Positions 8,887-16,710 of a stretch of 64,000 nucleotides of DNA are shown here, piece after piece (the stretch's first letter is position 1; each line of letters begins with the position of its first letter). A program made the position numbers and the translations under genes. The notes under the pieces are model-generated. The model was given only the letters and a program-made list of their open reading frames with translations. It searched no databases and was not told where the DNA came from. The stretch is from Firmicutes bacterium UBA7510 (GTDB lineage: Bacteria; Bacillota; Clostridia; Tissierellales; Sedimentibacteraceae), in NCBI GenBank assembly GCA_002479485.1, contig DLNM01000039.1, positions 372-64,371 on the forward strand, in the 5' to 3' direction.

Positions 8887-8915
8887 ATATTATTACAAAT
8901 TGTGAATTTAGTCAA
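8887..8915 (-). promoter_or_regulatory. sigma-A promoter of oppA
   Basis: Minus-strand TTGACT (8915-8910), a 17-bp spacer and TAATAT (8892-8887), placed between the two candidate operators and about 55 bp before the start codon. Confidence 0.6.
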
Positions 8916-8922
8916 GAAGTAT

Positions 8923-8936
8923 TGCAAACGTTTTTA
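8923..8936. promoter_or_regulatory. cre-like site upstream of the oppA promoter
   Basis: TGCAAACGTTTTTA matches the CcpA cre pattern TGNAANCGNWWNCA at all but one fixed position. It ends 8 bp upstream of the -35 element, so carbon-source control of peptide uptake is possible. Single match by eye. Confidence 0.4.
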
Positions 8937-9014
8937 CTTGCACAATAAGAGAGAGAGAGATTTTTTGGCTTTTTTTACATTAACAGATTAGAATTGTTAA
9001 GTTTTTGTAATAAA

Positions 9015-9042
9015 AAGTCTAATATATCAATATATTAGACTT
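9015..9042 (-). terminator. terminator of the CmpB-like gene
   Basis: 13-base arms (9015-9028 region and 9030-9042) form a near-perfect hairpin, followed on the minus strand by a T-run. It sits 27 bp after the stop codon of the gene at 9069. Confidence 0.75.
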
Positions 9043-9068
9043 CAAATTAAATAAATTTATTTTACTTA

Positions 9069-9485
9069 TTAAATTATTTTATATTTCATCATATCTTCAC
9101 CGAAAAATTTGTATCTTAAATAATCATCTAAAACAATGGCAGCAAAGGATAAGAAAAACCATAATATTGTGTATAACAAGCAAATTTGCCCTAATATATT
9201 AAATGGTCTTGATGAATAATCCCAAACGTTTAAACCAAGCCATAAATTAACGATTAAACCAGTAATGAATTCTATTGAAGTTATTATAATACTAGAAATA
9301 AGCATTTGCCAAACTAATGGTAGCTTAAATGTTTTAAACTCATTTATTAAACCGATTAATACGAAACAAATTCCTCCGCAAATAAACATAGATGGATGCG
9401 AATATCCTCTAAATAATATTTCTATGAAAAAATATAAAATGCCGCCAACAAGAAATAAAAAAGTATGTTTTAATATTGTACGCAT
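9069..9485 (-). CDS. CmpB-like (putative ABC-transporter type IV) membrane protein
   Basis: Hydrophobic protein of 138 aa with four predicted membrane helices. The segment from ITGLIVNLWLGLNVWDYS through PFNILGQICL to the WFFLS helix matches the conserved core of the CmpB / 'putative ABC-transporter type IV' family, whose function is unknown. ATG 9485 with AGGTGG is preferred to the GTG nine bases upstream. It is a single gene between the opp operon and a patatin gene read the other way; nothing in the context gives a role. Confidence 0.75.
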   Translation of the reverse strand: MRTILKHTFLFLVGGILYFFIEILFRGYSHPSMFICGGICFVLIGLINEFKTFKLPLVWQMLISSIIITSIEFITGLIVNLWLGLNVWDYSSRPFNILGQICLLYTILWFFLSFAAIVLDDYLRYKFFGEDMMKYKII

Positions 9486-9610
9486 ACACACCACCTAATT
9501 TTTTAAATATTATTTGTTTAATTTCAGTTTGTATGTATGAATGTGACTTCTTTTTTATATATTTTTTTACTTTATTTTACATATAAATTTAAAATATTCT
9601 TTTTTATTTT

Positions 9611-9638
9611 TTGTTTATTAGCAAAAATGTGATATAAT
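9611..9638 (+). promoter_or_regulatory. sigma-A promoter of the patatin gene
   Basis: TTGTTT (9611-9616), 16-bp spacer, TATAAT (9633-9638), about 45 bp upstream of the start codon. Confidence 0.5.
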
Positions 9639-9682
9639 AATCTAAAGTTATTATTTAAATATTCAAGGAAATGGTGGACAGA

Positions 9683-10531
9683 ATGAACAATATAGGTTTA
9701 GTATTAGAAGGTGGCGGATTAAGAGGTATTTATACTGCTGGAGTATTAGATGCTTTTTTGCTAAACGGTATAGAGTTAAATTATTGTATAGGGGTTTCTG
9801 CTGGTGTATGTAATGCTCTATCTTATATATCAAAGCAAAAAGAAAGAAGTAGAAATGTTAATATAAATTATATTAATGATAAAAGATATTTTAGTATTAG
9901 AAATTTTATAACTACAGGCTCCATGTTTGGATACAGGATGTTATTTGATACAATACCAAATGAGTTATTACCATTTGATTACGATTCATACGAAAAATCA
10001 AGTTGTAGATTAGTTGCGGGAGCAACAGATTGTGTAACTGGCGAGGAAGTATATTATACTTTAGATTCAGTTAGGAAACAATATGACATAATAAACGCAT
10101 CAATTTCATTACCTTTTATCTCAAGAATAGTTAAATATGATAATAAAGAGTTATTGGACGGAGGTCTTGCTGATCCTATTCCTATAAAAAAATCAATAGC
10201 CGATGGTAATGAAAAAAACATAGTTGTGCTGACACAACATAGAGGATATCAAAAGACTCCTTCGTCTCTAAATAATTACGCAAAAATTAAATATAAAAGA
10301 TATCCGAAGCTTATTGAAGTACTAAATGAAAGACATAATATATATAATGACACACTTGGCAATATAAGCATCTTAGAAGAAGAAAAAAAGGTTTTTGCCA
10401 TATATCCAAGCAAACCTTTAGAAATAAGTAGATTTGAAAAAGATACAAATAAATTACTAGATGTTTATAATTTGGGTCTTTCTGATACATTAAATTCAAT
10501 GGATAATTTAAAAGAATTTATAGATAAATAA
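9683..10531 (+). CDS. patatin-like phospholipase family protein
   Basis: Serine acyl hydrolase of 282 aa, YjjU-like subgroup. Seen: oxyanion-hole GGGLRG near the N-terminus, nucleophile elbow GVSAG (Ser about residue 44), and the catalytic aspartate in LLDGGLADPIP. No signal peptide or membrane helix, so it probably acts on the inner leaflet or in the cytoplasm. ATG 9683 gives the usual family N-terminus and has GGTGG six bases before it; ATG 9671 sits directly on the AAGGAA site. Ends at a bidirectional terminator shared with rsgA. Confidence 0.85.
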   Translation: MNNIGLVLEGGGLRGIYTAGVLDAFLLNGIELNYCIGVSAGVCNALSYISKQKERSRNVNINYINDKRYFSIRNFITTGSMFGYRMLFDTIPNELLPFDYDSYEKSSCRLVAGATDCVTGEEVYYTLDSVRKQYDIINASISLPFISRIVKYDNKELLDGGLADPIPIKKSIADGNEKNIVVLTQHRGYQKTPSSLNNYAKIKYKRYPKLIEVLNERHNIYNDTLGNISILEEEKKVFAIYPSKPLEISRFEKDTNKLLDVYNLGLSDTLNSMDNLKEFIDK

Positions 10532-10557
10532 AAACTCCACAGATATGGAGTTTTTTA
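10531..10557. terminator. bidirectional terminator, patatin / rsgA
   Basis: AAACTCCA and TGGAGTTT arms with a 6-base loop, with A-run before and T6 after, between two convergent genes. Confidence 0.85.
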
Positions 10558-10558
10558 C

Positions 10559-11632
10559 TTATTCATCTTCTTTTATAGCTTTATTGCGGGGTTTAGATTG
10601 TTTTTTTCTTTCTTGCATTTTTTCAAGTGCTTTTATTTTTCTTTGTTCCTTTAGCAATGCAATTTTTGCTTCTTTTTTTAGTTTTAAATAATTGTTCCAT
10701 CTTTCTATAGGAAGTTCACCATTTTTAATTGCTTCCTTTACAGCGCAACCTGGTTCCCTGTTATGTGCACAATCTTTGAACCTGCACTTAAGCATTAAAT
10801 CTTCAATTTCAGAAAATGTAGAGTCAATTCCTTCCTCTGCATCAGACCACATGCCAAGTTCTCGCATACCTGGTGTGTCTATTATCATTGTTTTATTACC
10901 TAACATAATTAACTGTCTATGAGTTGTAGTATGTCTTCCCTTAGAATCATCCTCTCTAATACTACTTGTTTTCATTATATTTTCCTTAGCAATGGCATTT
11001 ATCAAGGATGATTTCCCAACACCAGAAGACCCCAAAAGCACTATGGTTTTCGATGGTTTTATATATTTTGACAACAAATCAAAGCCAAATCCTGTTAATG
11101 AGCTTACTGCTATAACATCTACACCGATAAAAGAACTCTCTGCATTTATTACATAATCTATATAATTATCACAAATATCTGCTTTTGTTAAAACAATGAC
11201 TGGAGTTCCACCACTTTGCCAAGCAATAGAAATATACCTTTCTATTTTTTTAATGTTAAAATCTTTATTTAATGAAGCAACTATAAATATAAAATCAAAA
11301 TTAGTAGCCACTAATTGTTCCTTACCATAATGCATATCTATTCTTGAAAATTTACTTTTCCTTGTTAAAACTTCATAAATTATATCATCACCGTCAGGAT
11401 TAGATTTTACTAAAACAAAATCCCCTATTGACGGAAATACAACATCTGTTAAATTATTATAAAATTTAGAACCCTTTAATTTAGCATTTTTAATGTCAAA
11501 TTCTTTATATATCTTGTATTGTTCCTTTTGAACTTCAATAATTCTAGCTGGAATAAGCTCATTAACATCTAGCTTATCAACCTGTTTTTCAAAAAATTCT
11601 GTATAGCCATAATCACGTATAGTATAATTCAT
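10559..11632 (-). CDS. rsgA: ribosome small subunit-dependent GTPase A
   Basis: Circularly permuted GTPase that helps mature the 30S subunit. Order of motifs: N-terminal OB-fold region, G4 VLTKAD (about 153), G1 GSSGVGKSS (about 200), G3 DTPGMRELGMW (about 252), then the zinc-binding CRFKDCAHNREPGC. It has a basic/acidic C-terminal extension of about 50 residues rich in Lys, Glu and Arg, making it 357 aa against about 300 for many homologues. It is transcribed alone, convergent to the patatin gene. Confidence 0.95.
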   Translation of the reverse strand: MNYTIRDYGYTEFFEKQVDKLDVNELIPARIIEVQKEQYKIYKEFDIKNAKLKGSKFYNNLTDVVFPSIGDFVLVKSNPDGDDIIYEVLTRKSKFSRIDMHYGKEQLVATNFDFIFIVASLNKDFNIKKIERYISIAWQSGGTPVIVLTKADICDNYIDYVINAESSFIGVDVIAVSSLTGFGFDLLSKYIKPSKTIVLLGSSGVGKSSLINAIAKENIMKTSSIREDDSKGRHTTTHRQLIMLGNKTMIIDTPGMRELGMWSDAEEGIDSTFSEIEDLMLKCRFKDCAHNREPGCAVKEAIKNGELPIERWNNYLKLKKEAKIALLKEQRKIKALEKMQERKKQSKPRNKAIKEDE

Positions 11633-11687
11633 TCATTCCTCCGAGTTTAAACGTTAATTTAATTTCACCTAAAAATAGGCACAATAA

Positions 11688-11880
11688 AGCACGACCTTTC
11701 TAAAGTCGTGCTACACTTCAAAATTATATTATGAAAGGTTTTTGTTATGTTGCAAAAATATATGACAAAGTCACAAATTTTTGCCAATATTAAATTATAA
11801 ATAAATCACCATTAATAAATTTTTCATAAAACAACAACTCCTTTCATATGATACATGATCACAGGCGTTTGCAAAACGCC
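11688..11880. other. intergenic region with two perfect hairpins (rsgA to sleC locus)
   Basis: The 371-bp divergent gap between rsgA and the cortex-lytic locus holds two GC-containing hairpins: AGCACGAC/GTCGTGCT at 11688-11712 (9-base loop) and GGCGTTT/AAACGCC at 11864-11880 (3-base loop). Neither has a T-run, so they are not ordinary terminators; they may be operators or leader structures. No further gene is supported here. Confidence 0.5.
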
Positions 11881-12003
11881 AAATATAGCTAAATTATAAC
11901 TATAGTTTCATATTTTGTCAAGGATTAAATATTTTAAACTATTCATATTATACTTAATCAAACAATATAATATAGTATTTAATAATGTGGGAGGTGCGTG
12001 TAA

Positions 12004-12387
12004 TTGGCTGAGGGCTACATTATTGCACAAGTATATACTTCTAGAGCCATTATACCTATAATGGATGCTTCTGTATCTATTACACAAGAAAAAGAAGATA
12101 AAAGAGTAGTGATAGGAGTTAGAAAAACTAATGAAAATGGAAAAACTCATCCAGTTACAATAACAACTCCAAATGAGGAATTATCATTATCACCAGGTTT
12201 AAGAACTCCTTTTACAACTTGTGATGTTCAAATTGAACATCCGGATTTTTATACTATGTTTATTAAGGATGTTCAGATTTTTGCCAATACAACAAGTATA
12301 CAAAACGCTGAACTAGTACCGATTGAATCAGGCGCTAATACTAAAAATGCAGTAGAAGCATTTCGTGTTCTGCCGCAGGATTTATAG
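12004..12387 (+). CDS. stand-alone SleC-type N-terminal (pre) domain protein
   Basis: Protein of 127 aa with no signal peptide. It reads as a small all-beta domain (GYIIAQVYTSRAIIPIMDAS at the start, then an extended middle and a C-terminal FRVLPQDL). I believe it corresponds to the N-terminal pre-region that in clostridial SleC is fused to the catalytic part. Start is TTG 12004, nine bases after GGGAGG. Only 17 bp separate it from the following SpoIID/peptidoglycan-binding gene, so the two are co-translated or at least co-transcribed. The match to the SleC pre-domain is from memory and should be checked; otherwise it is a hypothetical protein. Confidence 0.65.
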   Translation: MAEGYIIAQVYTSRAIIPIMDASVSITQEKEDKRVVIGVRKTNENGKTHPVTITTPNEELSLSPGLRTPFTTCDVQIEHPDFYTMFIKDVQIFANTTSIQNAELVPIESGANTKNAVEAFRVLPQDL

Positions 12388-12404
12388 TAAGGGAGGTTTT
12401 AAAA

Positions 12405-13823
12405 ATGGCAGTTCCAACACCTTATATTCCAGAATATATAACAGTTCATCTAGGACCACCAAGCAGTTATGCAGAAAATGTGACTATATCCTTTCCAGAT
12501 TACATAAAAAATGTTGCATCAAGTGAAATATATCCAACATGGAACGAATCGGCTATTAGGGCTAATATATATGCTCAAATTTCTTTTGCCTTAAATAGAG
12601 TTTTCCTAGAACATTATCCAAGCCAAGGCTATAATTTTAATATTACGAACTCAACAGCTTACGATCAAAGCTTCGAAAATGGAAGAAATATCTTTGATAA
12701 CATAGGTAAAATTGTTGATGATATATTTACTTCTTATATAAGAAGGGAAGGCTTTATTGAGCCATTAGCAGCAAAATACTGTAATGGAACAACTGTAACT
12801 TGTGAAGGATTGTCACAGTGGGGAAGTGAATACTTAGCCAATCAGGGAAAATATCCATATCAAATCTTAGAGTACTACTATGGCGAAGATATAGAAATAA
12901 TAGAAAATACCCCAATATTTGGAATACGAAATTCTTATCCAGGTGTACCAGTTAAACCTAGTGACTCAGGTGATAACGTCACTACTATTCAAATATTATT
13001 AAACAGAATCTCTCAAAACTATCCAGCAATTCCAAAATTGAATCCAGTAGATGGGATTTTTGGAAACCAGACGAAATCAGCAGTGAAAAAATTTCAAAGC
13101 ATATTTAATCTAACTGTAGACGGAATAGTAGGAAGATCCACATGGAATAAAATGGTCTTAATTTATGTTGGAATTAAAGACTTGTCTGAATTAGAATCTG
13201 AGGGTATAACATTATTTGGAAGAAGTTTAGAGTATCCTGATGCAATACAGGAAGGTGATAAAGGAGAAAAGGTTACAATACTGCAATATTTTTTATCGGT
13301 AATAGCTGAGTTTAATAATTCTATACCTTTTTTAAATATTACTGGTGAATTTGGATCAGAAACAAAAAATGCGGTTATTGCCTTTCAACAAATAAATAAT
13401 TTACCGCAAACAGGTATTGTAAATGCTATTACTTGGAATGAAATATACGATACATTTACTGGTATTGTCGACACTGTATTTTTAAGTGGAAAAACAAATA
13501 CAATACAAGCGGAACCTTTTGGTGGCACCGTACTTAAATTAAGCTCAACAGGCGAAAGCGTAAAAACACTACAACAATATTTAAATGTTATATCTAACGT
13601 ATATAGCTCAATATCTCCTATTCCGGTAACAGGTGAATTTGGAAAAGAAACAGAGGATTCTGTTAAACAATTTCAAAAACAGTTTGGATTACCCGAAACA
13701 GGAGTAGTAGATAGGGATGTTTGGAACTCAATTGCTAATGAATATAAAAATGTGGTCTCAGCTACAACAACTAGACCTACACAGTTCCCGGGATATACCC
13801 TAAAGCTTGGTACTGAGGATTAA
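12405..13823 (+). CDS. SleC-like spore cortex-lytic protein, SpoIID domain plus three PG-binding repeats
   Basis: Protein of 472 aa. Residues about 1-170 form a SpoIID/LytB-like domain: DYIKNVASSEIYPTWNESAI aligns with the GVVAGEMPAEFENEAL catalytic segment of the SpoIID at 46990 and keeps the glutamate. The EPLAAKYCNGTTVTCEG and LSQWG...YYYG segments match its end. Three PG_binding_1 repeats follow (about 185-255, 280-345, 375-440), each with a GxFGxxTxxAVxxFQ core. Known for the family: SleC degrades spore cortex during germination. Here the usual N-terminal pre-domain is in a separate gene just upstream. GGGAGG precedes ATG. Confidence 0.82.
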   Translation: MAVPTPYIPEYITVHLGPPSSYAENVTISFPDYIKNVASSEIYPTWNESAIRANIYAQISFALNRVFLEHYPSQGYNFNITNSTAYDQSFENGRNIFDNIGKIVDDIFTSYIRREGFIEPLAAKYCNGTTVTCEGLSQWGSEYLANQGKYPYQILEYYYGEDIEIIENTPIFGIRNSYPGVPVKPSDSGDNVTTIQILLNRISQNYPAIPKLNPVDGIFGNQTKSAVKKFQSIFNLTVDGIVGRSTWNKMVLIYVGIKDLSELESEGITLFGRSLEYPDAIQEGDKGEKVTILQYFLSVIAEFNNSIPFLNITGEFGSETKNAVIAFQQINNLPQTGIVNAITWNEIYDTFTGIVDTVFLSGKTNTIQAEPFGGTVLKLSSTGESVKTLQQYLNVISNVYSSISPIPVTGEFGKETEDSVKQFQKQFGLPETGVVDRDVWNSIANEYKNVVSATTTRPTQFPGYTLKLGTED

Positions 13824-13827
13824 AAGA

Positions 13828-13926
13828 GTGAAGAAAAAACACTCTACACAGCGTGAAAAAACTTCACGCTTGGAAAAATCAAAAGGACGATTTTTCTTAA
13901 GATTTGTGATGCCGTGAGGTGGCATA
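13828..13926 (+). repeat. cluster of four hairpins between the two PG-binding genes
   Basis: In about 100 bases there are four consecutive inverted repeats: GAGTG/CACTC, AGCGTGAA/TTCACGCT, GAAAAATC/GATTTTTC and ATGCC/GGCAT. The last one places the GAGGTG ribosome site of the next gene in its loop. None is followed by a T-run. They may set the relative expression of the two genes. The first part resembles the end of the dispersed repeat at 55.9 kb (GAAGAAAACACTCTCTAC), a weak similarity. Confidence 0.5.
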
Positions 13927-14469
13927 ATGGAGGCAAGTATGGAAGTATTTGAATTAGGAATTGGTCAACCTGTAAGAAGTTTACAAACATTTTTAAGAGA
14001 AATATCAAGATTTTATAACATTCCTCCTGTTATACCGGATGGAATATATGGTACACAAACAATGGACAGTGTTTTAGCTTTTCAACAAACTTTTTTGTTG
14101 AATGCAACAGGTGAAGTAGATAATGATACATGGGATAAGATAGTTGAAGTATATACACATCTTATTGCAGCCACTTCCGAACCTAAATGTGTTAAAATTT
14201 ATCCTAGCGCAGATTTTATTATAGATAAAAATGACGAAAGTGAACATCTTCATGTTATACAATCAATGGTCTATGTATTATCAACAAAATTTGATAATAT
14301 AACTAGTCCTGAAATTACTGGTAAGCATGATGAGAAATCGGTGCAAGCTATAAAAGATATACAAACAATTTCCAATTTAGAACCAACAGGAGTTATAGAT
14401 AGATTTGTATTCGATATGATTGCAGATATGTATGAAATATATGTATCAAGAAATAGGCTTAATTGGTAA
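13927..14469 (+). CDS. peptidoglycan-binding domain protein (two repeats)
   Basis: Protein of 180 aa made almost wholly of two PG_binding_1 repeats. The first (residues about 8-75) is intact, with DGIYGTQTMDSVLAFQQTF. The second (about 100-170) is degenerate, with GKHDEKSVQAIKDIQ. It has no catalytic domain and no signal peptide. It follows the SleC-like gene with the same orientation and probably the same transcript, so a role in the spore cortex or its enzyme is likely. Two ATG codons (13927, 13939) are both possible; each has a purine-rich site. Confidence 0.75.
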   Translation: MEASMEVFELGIGQPVRSLQTFLREISRFYNIPPVIPDGIYGTQTMDSVLAFQQTFLLNATGEVDNDTWDKIVEVYTHLIAATSEPKCVKIYPSADFIIDKNDESEHLHVIQSMVYVLSTKFDNITSPEITGKHDEKSVQAIKDIQTISNLEPTGVIDRFVFDMIADMYEIYVSRNRLNW

Positions 14470-14743
14470 GTAAGAATTTATTGTAGCAATAATTAAGATA
14501 TTGGAAAATGAAATCTTAGTAGAGAGTTGTTTCTTCGATGTACTTTTGTGTGAATTAAAGGAGAGCAATAAATATAAAAAACGTTTATGTGACTTGATGA
14601 GGATTTCCCTTCCTTAACAAAAATCAAGGGAAACCGAATCACGGAATCAGAAACGTTTTTTATATGCTTTGCTTCCCTTAGATTCGTGGTAGAAGTAAGT
14701 CAAAGCAATTATTTTATACTAACTTATTAAGCTAAATTCTTAT
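14470..14743. repeat. dispersed fold-back repeat, copy A
   Basis: About 274 bp, filling the gap between two convergent genes. It begins and ends with inverted GTAAGAATTTA / TAAATTCTTA termini. The interior folds into a long imperfect palindrome: outer arms, then a 15-bp perfect stem (14572-14586 with 14651-14665), then TTTCCCTT/AAGGGAAA. The left end (CAATAATTAAGATATTGG) is shared with copy D at 49.6 kb, and the right half is shared with copies C and E. It contains no open frame. It could be a MITE-like element or a structured RNA; it may also end both neighbouring transcripts. Confidence 0.8.
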
Positions 14744-16063
14744 TTATTTACTTATCTGAATTTCTTCAGCACTTATTTCTTCTAAATGTGAATTATAGAA
14801 TTCTTCCATAACCTTAAACATGTAATATGTATCTTTTATACCTGCTGTTTCATAAGATGAATGCATTGCTAGTTGTGCTAGCCCTATATCTACCATTTTA
14901 ATACTTACATGTGTAGTTGCTACATTACCTAATGTGCCTCCACCAGGTGTATCTGAACGATTTGTGTATGATTGATATGGAACATCAGCATTTTTACACA
15001 ATGTTTTAAATAAAGCAGCACTTACAGCGTCTGTGGTATATTTTTGATTTGCATTATATTTTATTACAACACCTTCATTCATATATACTCTGTTCGTAGG
15101 ATCGCTTTTTTCAGGATGATTTGGATGAACAGCATGAGCATTATCTGATGAAAGCATAAATGATGATGCAATAGCTCTGTAATAATCCTCTTTATTTTTG
15201 CCTAATCCTTCGTTTATTCTATTCAAAGTATCTACTAAGAAGGTAGATTGAGCACCTTGTTTAGTTTGACTTCCAACTTCTTCATTATCAAAGCAACAAT
15301 ATATATTAATAGATTTATTACTATAACTTGAAACAAATGCTTTTAGCGAAGTAAATGCACATTGTAAGTCATCTAATTTTGGAGATGAAATAAACTCTTC
15401 TTTACTTCCCCAAATTGATGGCTTCATACGATTGTATAGGAATAAATCATTGCTTACAACATCTTCTACAGATATATTAGCTGACTTGGCTACAACCTCT
15501 AAGAATGTACCCTTGCCATTTTCTGAAGTTCCAAATAACGGCAACATATCTATTTGCTCATTGTATTTCATACCAGAGTTTGCATCCCTATTCATATGAA
15601 TAGCTACATTAGGAATAAGAAGTAAATCTCTATCAACATCTACAAGTTTTGTTACTAATTTATTTCCTTCTTTTACAACTAATCTACCAGCTACTGATAA
15701 TGGTCTATCCATCCATGTTGAATGTAACATTCCACCATATTTTTCTGTATTTAATTGAATATAGTTTTTACCTACTTCTATTTCATAATTTTCTTTAACC
15801 TTAAACACTGGAGAGTCACTATGTGATGCTATCATATTAAAGCTATAATTATCTAAATCTTCTCCTATATTAAAGGCAATGATAGATGATGCATTTCTTG
15901 TTACAAAATATTTTTTACCCTTTTCAAGCTTCCAAACTTTACTTTCTAAAAGTTCTTCAAATCCGTTATTATTTAATTCTTCTTTTATAGTTTCAATTGC
16001 ATGAAAACAGCTACGACTTTTTTCAATAAAATTAAGCAGTTCTTTTGAAATTTCTCTGTACAT
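14744..16063 (-). CDS. apeB: M18 family aminopeptidase
   Basis: Cytosolic metallo-aminopeptidase (439 aa) acting on N-terminal acidic or neutral residues. Metal and catalytic motifs are visible: ASHSDSP (about 80), CCFDNEEVGSQTKQGA (about 250), DNAHAVHPNHPEK (about 300) and HVSIKMVD near the end. It is transcribed alone; its stop codon abuts the terminal repeat of element A. Confidence 0.92.
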   Translation of the reverse strand: MYREISKELLNFIEKSRSCFHAIETIKEELNNNGFEELLESKVWKLEKGKKYFVTRNASSIIAFNIGEDLDNYSFNMIASHSDSPVFKVKENYEIEVGKNYIQLNTEKYGGMLHSTWMDRPLSVAGRLVVKEGNKLVTKLVDVDRDLLLIPNVAIHMNRDANSGMKYNEQIDMLPLFGTSENGKGTFLEVVAKSANISVEDVVSNDLFLYNRMKPSIWGSKEEFISSPKLDDLQCAFTSLKAFVSSYSNKSINIYCCFDNEEVGSQTKQGAQSTFLVDTLNRINEGLGKNKEDYYRAIASSFMLSSDNAHAVHPNHPEKSDPTNRVYMNEGVVIKYNANQKYTTDAVSAALFKTLCKNADVPYQSYTNRSDTPGGGTLGNVATTHVSIKMVDIGLAQLAMHSSYETAGIKDTYYMFKVMEEFYNSHLEEISAEEIQISK

Positions 16064-16161
16064 CTTCTAACCTCCAAAATATAATTTTCAAAGGTATTAT
16101 ATCAAGATAAGATACTATTTACAATAGAATTAATTTTTTCAGAATTTAAAAACAAAAAAAT

Positions 16162-16201
16162 AAAAAAGAACTAATTTAATGCTGTTCATTAGTTCTTTTT
16201 T
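16162..16201. terminator. terminator of the peptide gene transcript
   Basis: 14-base arms (16162-16175, 16188-16201) with a 12-base loop and A/T runs on both sides. It is placed to stop the minus-strand transcript from the small peptide gene before it enters the aminopeptidase gene. Confidence 0.75.
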
Positions 16202-16330
16202 ACATTACAGACTTTAAACCATTAAGCCTTTTGATTTTTTTATATTTTTTAGGGGGGATTTGATTTTTTATAAAATAATATACTTAAATCTTTTAGATTT
16301 ATTTTTTAATTTAATTTTTTTAAAGTTATT

Positions 16331-16379
16331 TAGCCATTGTACTGATTCTGCGGGGTACGAATCACCAATACAATGGCTA
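16331..16379. repeat. large inverted repeat in the 3' region of the peptide gene
   Basis: TAGCCATTGTA and TACAATGGCTA (11 bp) enclose an inner GATTC/GAATC stem and a GC-rich loop. It lies 55 bp after the peptide stop codon, before the terminator at 16162. There is no T-run on either side. It could be an RNA structure in the untranslated region or a protein site. Confidence 0.55.
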
Positions 16380-16433
16380 TATGCAATTATTTTACTTTAA
16401 AGCTATTATTATGTAAATTTACTCATTAGTAAT

Positions 16434-16601
16434 TTACTTCCACTCTATAGGACCTCTAATACTTTTTATTCCTATTCTAACATTGTCATCATTAATGCTT
16501 GCAAAGCACTTAGTTGCTAGTGGACTAACTTGTTGTACTAGTATAAAGCCTATAACTAATAATGTTACTAAACCAACCATTTTTTTGTAACTTTTAAACA
16601 T
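16434..16601 (-). CDS. small secreted peptide precursor, candidate RRNPP signal
   Basis: Open frame of 55 codons with a good ribosome site (AAGGAG, 10 bases before ATG 16601). Residues 1-8 (MFKSYKKM) are basic, about 9-24 are strongly hydrophobic, and a probable signal-peptidase site follows at KCFA|SIN (residue 34). The short polar tail of about 21 residues ends in IRGPIEWK. It has its own sigma-A promoter and lies divergent to an HTH-TPR regulator. This is the layout of peptide-pheromone precursors of the RRNPP type (PapR, NprX, Shp). Role inferred from layout; no named homologue recognised. Confidence 0.7.
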   Translation of the reverse strand: MFKSYKKMVGLVTLLVIGFILVQQVSPLATKCFASINDDNVRIGIKSIRGPIEWK

Positions 16602-16634
16602 TTATAATCACTCCTTGCTTGTTTCTATATTTGT

Positions 16635-16663
16635 ATGATAGAATATATTAGGATAAATGTAAA
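16635..16663 (-). promoter_or_regulatory. sigma-A promoter of the peptide gene
   Basis: Minus-strand TTTACA (16663-16658), exactly 17 bp, then TATCAT (16640-16635): each hexamer differs from consensus at one position. It lies 34 bp before the peptide start codon. Confidence 0.7.
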
Positions 16664-16679
16664 GTGAACAATACTTCAC
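16664..16679. promoter_or_regulatory. inverted repeat GTGAA-N6-TTCAC, likely regulator binding site
   Basis: Perfect 5-bp inverted repeat with a 6-bp spacer, directly touching the -35 element of the peptide promoter and 32 bp before the regulator gene. A dimeric HTH activator bound here would contact RNA polymerase at the peptide promoter and could also control its own gene. Confidence 0.55.
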
Positions 16680-16710
16680 AAGCATTATTACGGAGGAGGG
16701 GTAAATTTTA

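Noticed and set aside
11795..11827. Ten-codon minus-strand leader-peptide-like frame after AAAGGAG
   Set aside because: Site and ATG look good, but no gene or attenuator follows on that strand; treated as chance.
14470..14743. Reading copy A as a plain double terminator
   Set aside because: It is much longer than needed, and nearly the same sequence recurs in other contexts, including a divergent gap (copy C), so termination cannot be its only explanation.
16260..16400. 46-codon plus-strand frame starting TTG just after AGGGGGG
   Set aside because: The ribosome-like site is only two bases from the TTG, codon content is almost pure Leu/Phe/Ile from A/T-rich DNA, and an 11-bp inverted repeat lies inside. 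More likely the 3' region of the minus-strand peptide gene.
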